DNA from: Ottelia alismoides
Taxonomy: Eukaryota; Streptophyta; Magnoliopsida; Alismatales; Hydrocharitaceae
Direction: 5' to 3'
NCBI GenBank assembly: GCA_037367405.1
Contig: JAZKJV010009629.1
Span: forward strand, 186,001-250,000
Length of the DNA stretch: 64,000 nt
Made by a program: the position numbers and the translations under genes. The notes beneath the pieces were generated by a model. It ran no database searches and had not been told where the DNA came from. It saw only the letters and a program-made list of their open reading frames with translations. The first letter of the stretch is position 1; the number at the start of each line of letters is the position of its first letter. Below are positions 57,340 to 64,000 of the stretch, piece by piece.

Positions 57340-57547
57340 ATATCCACCATGCAATGGGAGTGGTAAGACGTTACCAATGCTGCTATGTAGAGCAACACTA
57401 GATTGCAGTGAAGAACATCTTCAAGTATCTAAGATGAACACAAGATTACATATTGGTCTATGGAGATGGTTGATAAACCCAAAAATTGATCGGTCTTGTA
57501 TTCCTCACAAGGCGGGAACACAGTCGAAGTGTTGACCAATCAAGATT
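57340..57547 (+). pseudogene. pol: Ty1/copia pol remnant (RT/RNase H region)
   Basis: In one plus-strand frame this 208-bp piece reads GVV.RYQ, then EQH followed by a stop, IAVKNIFKYLR, and YILVYG. This is the well-known stretch around the start of RNase H in plant Ty1/copia pol (GVVSRYQ ... HW.AVKNILKYLRRT ... LVYGG). Stops replace a Trp codon (TAG) and an Arg codon (TGA), and further stops follow LVYGD. It lies between the D LTR and the F LTR, so both elements were inserted into the same old copia element. Only this remnant is visible. Confidence 0.8.
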
Positions 57548-60500
57548 TGAATTTAATCGACAATTAACCCACACTATAGATATCAAGCAATGACAAGCAA
57601 TGTGAAGTTAAAATTTATTTTTAACTCTACATAAAAGATGTATAGCAAGCAAGTATGCAGAGAGTTCAAACACAGGAAACAAACAGGGTAGATCAAACTA
57701 ATGTGTGTGAGTGAGTGTGAAGTGTCGTCTACACTATGCAAAGCAAGGATTTTTGTGGGTTTTTAATTTTTTTGATTTAATTTTTAATTTTGTATTTTGA
57801 TTTTTAATTTTCGGATTTTTATAGTTTTATATTTTATATTTTTTTCTATTTTTTTAATAATGGAATATATAAACAAGGTAATAAAAGGGGCGGTACAATA
57901 TCTATAAAAATATGCAAAAATGCTCAAAAATTCAGGAATAAAATCTTTTTGGTATCTTTATGATTTTGTACTATTTTTGTGATTTTTGGGTATTTTTCAA
58001 AATATTTTTGGTATTTTTAAACACTGAAATAAAGCAAACAGTGAATCAACAACTTGGCTGAGACTAAAATGGGAAGGAAAAATATCAAATGATCTCAAAA
58101 TTTCCCCAAATTAGTTTTAAAACAAAGAGAATAAAATAAGAAAGAAACAGGAACTGAGTTTGCAATTTTTGGAGTTTTTTAGAATTTTTTATATTTTTTT
58201 TAAGTTTTTAAGTATTTTCAAATTTTTAGGTTTTTCTTTTGAGATTTTTAGTGATTTTTGGATTGACGCTAAAATAGGTTAAAATAGACAGTAGGGAATT
58301 TTTTTGGAATTTTTCGAGGTATTTTAATATTTTTTTGGTATTTTCGAAGCTAAATAGTACTGAAATGACATATTTTTTATTTTTAATAAATAATAAAATG
58401 CAACAAAAATAAAATCTAAAAATATGTCATTAAAATACAAGTTAACAGGAGTTTAGCATAATTTTTGTGGAATTTTTCAAGTTACAATGATGCCTTAATT
58501 AAATCAGACAAGTTCACAAAAATGTCACAGCCTGACAGGGGTATATATGCAAATACTAAAACATACAGGGGCATCCAAGCAATTTTCCACAAAATATAAC
58601 ACTTAATAATCGAATTTATGGACCAAATACAAATAAGCAGACCCGCAGGGGTATCGGTGCAAAATACCCACCAGGGCGCGTAACTTGCACGTGCCTGACA
58701 GGGACCCAAAAGTAATTTCAATAACCTACGGGGGCTTACATGCAATATTCCCAAAAGTTTAACATTTAAACTACAATTTCTGGTACTGAAACGAAATAAC
58801 CAAAGGGCCGAGGGCCTCCCTGCAAAATGCCCACGCCTCACGTGAACAGGTCACGTGAGGTGACGTGGCAGTGGACCCATATGCAAATTCCTAAAGTCTG
58901 AGGGCCTAGATATAATTTTTACAAAATATTTAAACTACAATTTGAAGTTCATGGACTAAAATAAAATTACAAAAGTGCGAGGGGTATACTTGCAAAATCT
59001 CCTCGCAAGGGCGATCGAACGGCGGTGGGCCGTTCACTTGACACGTGGCGCGCCCTGCATGCGCGATGACGGTTCAGCTTCGACGTCTGAGATTGGATCT
59101 CAGATGAGATCCGACGGTGGACTGGCTCTGATGATCTGACGGTCGACGTGGAATCTGGGGGGCTCGCTTGATCGAACGGCTGCAAGGTCGGGAGGAAGAA
59201 CGCAGAAGAAGGCCGACGACGGCGAACTTCCACGACCTCCCCCGTCCTTCTTCGGCGTTCAGACCTGAAAATGGCCCCGATCGCTTCCTGCAGGCGATCT
59301 CCAGGCGCTGGAAGCTTCAAAGTGGTCGGAGGGGTGCTGGTTCTCGCCTGCGACGGCGGCGGAGCTCGAAACCTCCAGGTATCTCCGGCGTGTCCAAAAA
59401 GGGCTCCCGTGCGATTTGGCTCTAGACCTGCAGAGAAATGACGTGAATGGGCCGAGGGCAAATTGCCTCGGCCCCAAGGTGGTGGGCGAACGGTGGAGGT
59501 GACGTGAAGGTCGCGGCCGAAGGAGCGCTCCGGCGATGGATGTGGAGTTGCGAATGGATCGATGAATCGAGATAGTTTTTAGAGGGCTTTTGATCCAAGA
59601 ACTAAGGCGAGAAGAATGCAAGAAAAACTAAGGGGAAATAACTACCTCAAGGGCCTGGGGCCCGAGGTGAAGAGTACCTCGACGTTGATGGCCGGAGGTC
59701 AATGGAACACCCTAGGCCACGCTGCTCCGCCTCCTGGACGAGTCGGTCTTCGAGCTGTCACCTCCAGGACTTGATTGGGATCGATAGGGGCGCGAGAGAG
59801 ACCAAAATTGGGGTTCGATTTTTGAATTGAAGTCAGAGGTTCCCTTTTATGGGGTTGATGGATGAGGGGGAAGACCAAGGCGTGGTGGTTGAATCAACGC
59901 ACGACAACCCAGGTAAACATCTGGGCGAGTATGAGAGATGAGCGAAGATCAATGTTGCAGAAGGTTGCATCACCAGAAGATGAAAGACCTGGCCTCGAAA
60001 AATCCACAAAGTGGGTCAAAAACGAGGCTGGCAGAGTTGACAGGAGGCTAGGACACCTAGTTGACCGGGGTCAACTAGGGTTTCCACCTGGTTGGTCTAC
60101 GTGCACCAACCAGGAAAAAGCCTGGGAAATAGTTTTATTAATTTGATAAAAAATAGAAAAAGGTCGAATTAAATTTAGGTTATTAAATAAAAACTATTTA
60201 TTATTTTATGTAGTATTTTATTCTGATTTTTAAGTATTTTTATGAGATATAATTTTATAAGTTACCTATTATGCCCCTTATAGGTACATTACCTATATGG
60301 TTTAGTCCTTTATTTTTATTTTGTGTATTTTAATTTTATTATTTTTGTTTCTTATTTTATAAAATTATAAAATACTTTTATATACTTAATTATATTTTTA
60401 TTTTATTTTTCTAATGTGTTTTGTATGTTAAATAAAATATAAGTAGGTATTACATAGGTATGTACATAGGTATAATACCTGTGTATTTTATATACATATA

Positions 60501-61259
60501 TTTTTATTTTGAGTTTTATTTGGGTTTTATTCCTGTTTTAATGTACATAATTATTGTAAGTAATATTTACATAATTAGAAAAGTATAAAAAATATAAAAA
60601 TAATGAATAAAGAATAAACTGAATATTTTACTCTGTACAAATATACAATGTGGGTCCAAAACTCAACTTTCAAACCGTAGCTCCGCCAAATGCAAAACCA
60701 CCACCATTAAATAGATTATTTTATTCTATATACAATTAAAGGTGAGTTTGATGCATTTGGAGTTTTCAGTTGTGAGATACGGGTCTGGGAAGTTGGGATT
60801 CTGGATTTTTATTCAGTCCATAACTTTTTATCTGTACATTATTTTTCTGTGAAATCAATTTTGTATTTTTCTTTATTAAATTATCTGCAACTTTCATGTA
60901 CAAAGTTTCTTTATTTGATGTATAATAAGTGGAATCAAAAATAGGTCCCAAAATGAATAAAGAATGAATGAAATGAATAGGTCTTTAACCCTTATCTCCC
61001 CCTATTTTATTCCTTGTCGACCTATTCATCAGGATGCCTAGGTCTCAAGGGTTTGGGTCATAAAATATTTATAAAATTTTATTCTTTTTCTTTTCTTTTA
61101 TTTATTCTATAATTTTGGCTTTAATTACAGTATTTTATACACTATTTACAGGTACATGCATGAATGCTAATATGCTCTAATTAATGCTATTTACAAGCAT
61201 TTGCTAGGGTTTTTGATGCCAAAATGATATAATAAAGATGATGAAATGTTGATTCATCA
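57548..61259 (-). mobile_element. F 3' LTR
   Basis: On the minus strand it starts TGATGAATC at 61259, right after a polypurine tract, and ends near 57548 (TTAAATTCA) where copia-like sequence begins. The length is about 3.7 kb. The right end is certain; the left end is inferred from where copia homology stops. It shares AATTAACCCACAC and ACACAGGAAACAAA with the D LTR. The GC-rich core is at about 59000-60120. Confidence 0.85.
60057..60113. repeat. W-box-like dyad and G-box palindrome in the F LTR
   Basis: Perfect 10-bp arms CTAGTTGACC/GGTCAACTAG around GG at 60057-60078 are followed at 60088-60113 by a mutated copy of the D 26-bp palindrome (arms CTGGTTGGT/ACCAACCAG). Confidence 0.85.
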
Positions 61260-61272
61260 TCCCCCTATACTT
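61260..61272 (-). promoter_or_regulatory. F polypurine tract
   Basis: AAGTATAGGGGGA on the minus strand directly adjoins the 3' LTR, identical to the tracts of E1 and E2. Confidence 0.9.
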
Positions 61273-61740
61273 TACCTTTGCTAGTCCCTAGCAAACGCTT
61301 ATGCAATAAGTGCAAAAAGAAAGAGAAAGAAAAGAAAAAGAAGAACTTGGATTTAGTTTAATTATCAAACTTGTCTTCACAAAATCAAAGTTTGGAGCTT
61401 AAGTCGGACCTTTGGAATTTTAGTGCGGGCGGAACCTTAATGAGAACTGAATTTGAAATCCAACAGTCCTTGAGAATCCCAAAACTCTGTCCAAGTCTCC
61501 TCAATACCCAGGTCAGAAATATCTCAACTCATACGCAAACCCTTACGACTATGAATCTGACTTGTACGGTGTAGGTGATGGTGGCTCTCCCCAACTAGAA
61601 TGAAAAAGAGACTGACTTCTCCAGTACAACAATCCAATTATTCCCCAATCCAATAACTCCATCTTCGAGGAGCGGGGTATTCCCTTCTAAGTTCAAGTGG
61701 CAACCAGCTCAAGAGGTGGGGGTGAAGAGAAGAATGGACG

Positions 61741-61788
61741 GTAGCCAGTGTAGCCACCTATCCTGGGATGCAAGACCAGTGTAGTCAA
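61741..61788 (-). promoter_or_regulatory. F CTACACT doublet, 31 bp apart
   Basis: Plus-strand GTAGCCAGTGTAGCCA (61741-61756) and GACCAGTGTAGTCA (61775-61788) have AGTGTAG cores at 61747 and 61778, 31 bp apart. Confidence 0.7.
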
Positions 61789-63235
61789 GTCATCCTGCTG
61801 CAGGCTCACATGATATGACTTTGGAACTCAAGCTTGCTTATTGACTTTACAACATTTGTACATACTTGCAGGCTTTTTATTTTTGTACATGCCTAAACTT
61901 CTTTTTGTTTCGAAAGACTATTCACAGCAGCATTTACATAAGGAGTTTTTCCTCTTGAGTCAGTAGACTATCCCTCTTTTGAAGCTTTATTGCAACCCAC
62001 AACCTCCTGTCTTTAGACTTCCTTATTACTGGACGGGTTGGGGTGCACTTCCCTCCCTAGAGGAGGACAAATGTTTCCACTTGTGTGCGTCTCATACCGG
62101 CAAATCCAATCCCCTCACCACTCCAACTGAGTTGAGCCATGTGAAAGGTGCAGGTGTCCAAGTTAGGTCATTATCAACAAGAGTCGTGCGTGTGCTCCGA
62201 AATACTCTGCTTAGGCAGTCAAGAATCCATTGAACCAAGTCCCGTGATCCTCAAAGAATTAAGTCAACTAGACCTGAAGTACCTCAAACCCAATTCCTAT
62301 AAGGTTCCTGTTATTAGGTAGATTTTAAGGTCCAATCCAGCTCCAATCTCCAGATTTTACTTAGACTTGTTCAACTATCAAACTCAATCTGAAAAATACT
62401 CATGCTATGCAATGCAATGCAGAAAATATTTTTGTGATGCAATTTTCAAGATTTTGAAATTTTTATGGATTTTTGAAAAGATGATGATGAGGATGCATAT
62501 GCAGATGCATTTTTTATCTTTTTCAAAAAGATTTTTCAAATGTTTTTGGATTTTAATTTTGCAAATGTTTTTGGGAATTTTGAAAACAAGAAGATTTTGG
62601 CTAAAAACTAGTTGAAAATATGTACATGGGAGTGCTTCTTATATATACAAGAAGTGGATTTTAAGAATTTATAAGGGTAAGTGATCAATTTTATACATAT
62701 ATACATATAGTGGATTTTGGTGTGATGTATATATTCCTCAAACTTATTTGACACAAGCTTTTCACACAAATTTTTGAAAACTATAGTCCAAAATAATGTT
62801 TACAAACAATTTACAAACATGTACACACATTTGAAAATCATTTTGCAACGGTTTTTCAAAACAGTATAAATAGATTTTTCAAAACATTTTTGCAACCATT
62901 TTTCAAACCATTTGCAAATAATTTTTCAAACATTTTATTTCACACAAAGAAAAGAAATTTTGCAAACCACATATTTTACATAGGTTGAAAACATGTAACA
63001 AAATATTTTCAAAATAGTTTTCAATAGATGTTCACAAAAGTTTTCAAACTATTTTTCAAACATTTTGCAAAAAACATTTTCACCTGATTTATTAATCAGT
63101 AAATATAAAAAGAATTTGAGGAACAAAACACCTTTTTATTAAAGATTTTTAATGAATTTTAAAGAATTTTTAGCCATATTACTAGGAAAATACGAAAGTA
63201 CGAGTTATGGCTAAAGTATATACGTAGTATATACG

Positions 63236-63587
63236 ACCCCCCTATACTTAGCTTGAGCTATGTCCTCATAGATCGGAGAGAAAAGAGAAGACATAACTCG
63301 TACTAAGTATAGATAAGTCTAAAGAATAAATGAATGAACCAATAAGAAGTTGACCGTCCCCCCTATACTTAGGATCAAATAATCCTAAGTATAGCAGACT
63401 GTACACAACGCAGGGAGGGTCAAGGGTGGGAATGAACAGATCGTACTCAGATTGTATCCCCCTATACTTAGGGTAAAATATCCCTAAGTATAGACAAGAA
63501 GAGGAGACAATGGAGAGGATCGAAAAGAATAGAAGAAACTTGGGGTGCACACCCCCTATACTTAGGACAAAGTACGTCCTAAGTATG
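63236..63587 (-). promoter_or_regulatory. F hairpin/PPT-like array
   Basis: In minus-strand order: 63556-63587 (arms ATACTTAGGAC/GTCCTAAGTAT), 63462-63493 (perfect 12-bp stem CTATACTTAGGG/CCCTAAGTATAG), 63363-63394 (perfect 13-bp stem) and 63242-63312 (long imperfect hairpin). On the minus strand each is followed by a G-run. The order and form match the array of C. Confidence 0.85.
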
Positions 63588-63775
63588 GAAAACTGTCTAC
63601 AAGGGCGGCGCCTTTTTGATAGATAAAGAAAATAGAAAAGGAAAAGAAGAAAAGAAGAAAAGAAGAAAATAAATCAACAGATGAAAGAGTGATATGAACA
63701 GATGGATCTGTATGGCGGAAGGTGGAATTGATCACCATGTATGAGATGCAGATGATATGAGTCAAAGAACACATC

Positions 63776-64000
63776 TCATACCAGAAGAATGGGGGCAACG
63801 TCAATGGTCGGCGGATCATGATCTAGATATAGCTTCAGGCATTGACCATTGACGCGGAAGGTAGAGGAAGATGACGGTTCAGATATGTCAATATTGCCAT
63901 TGTCATGTACCTTCCTGACCACATATGGACCTTTCCACTTGCTCTGTAATTTACCTGGAAATAATTTCAGCCTGGAATCAAACAACCATACTCTCTGATC
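63776..64000 (-). CDS. pol: F pol, integrase C-terminus (partial at window edge)
   Basis: The last 74 residues of pol are open from the window edge to a stop at 63776. They contain [20 protein letters not shown], a GPY-type motif and FRVNGQ, very close to the pol C-terminus of C. The rest of the gene is outside the window, so its condition is unknown. Confidence 0.88.
   Translation of the reverse strand, partial: DQRVWLFDSRLKLFPGKLQSKWKGPYVVRKVHDNGNIDISEPSSSSTFRVNGQCLKLYLDHDPPTIDVAPILLV

Larger units (their letters stand above)
61260..63775 (-). other. F 3' non-coding region (no envelope ORF)
   Basis: This holds the polypurine tract, the CTACACT doublet, the TTAGAAGGGAATACC block (about 61665-61691), a very AT-rich repetitive part with many TTTTCAAA units (about 62390-63170) and the hairpin array. 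No long open frame is present. Confidence 0.85.

Noticed and set aside
57329..57535. Possible small host gene between D and F
   Set aside because: The apparent open frame overlaps the D LTR end. Another frame of the same DNA matches Ty1/copia pol, so it is a transposon remnant.

Overview
The window is plant nuclear DNA made almost entirely of nested Ty3/gypsy LTR retrotransposons. No intact host gene, rRNA, tRNA gene or CRISPR array is visible. The pol proteins carry protease, a reverse transcriptase with an FMDD box, RNase H and a DD35E integrase, with no chromodomain. The primer-binding sites match the 3' end of plant tRNA-Asp, the LTRs are 3.0-3.8 kb, and the gag C-terminus carries a TLRSGR-type motif. 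Together these point to the Athila-like lineage. This composition fits repeat-rich, probably pericentromeric chromatin of a flowering plant; I cannot name the species.

Layout. (1) 1-1940: the 3' part of an LTR (element X) inserted in the protease region of E1. (2) 1941-8879 and 27748-29260: element E1 (+ strand), with a decayed pol and a 3' LTR split in two. (3) 8880-27747: element E2 (- strand), the same family as E1, inserted in the E1 3' LTR with a perfect GCCAC duplication. (4) 13077-16737: a solo LTR (+) inside the E2 3' non-coding region with a perfect GAAGC duplication. (5) 29261-32377 and 49902-57339: element D (- strand), whose RNase H region was the target of E1 and whose gag was the target of C. 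(6) 32378-49901: element C (+), the most complete copy, with both LTRs, tRNA-Asp PBS, an 850-codon gag, pol and a polypurine tract. (7) 57340-57547: a small decayed Ty1/copia pol remnant (+), which is the deepest layer. (8) 57548-64000: element F (- strand), with 3' LTR, 3' non-coding region and integrase C-terminus.

The order of events follows from the interruptions: copia remnant, then D (and F beside it), then E1 and C in D, then E2 in E1, then the solo LTR in E2. X in E1 is a separate branch. All coding regions carry stops or frame changes; C is least damaged.

The most unusual content is non-coding. All four elements whose 3' region is visible (E1, E2, C, F; three LTR families) share an array of hairpins whose right arm plus G-run copies the polypurine tract, and a doublet of the core CTACACT repeated at exactly 31 bp in each. 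LTR starts share a short inverted repeat, and LTR promoter regions carry palindromes built on W-box-like and G-box-like cores. These look like a shared, apparently undescribed cis-acting module of this retrotransposon group. Its function is unknown, and the conservation is judged by eye only.
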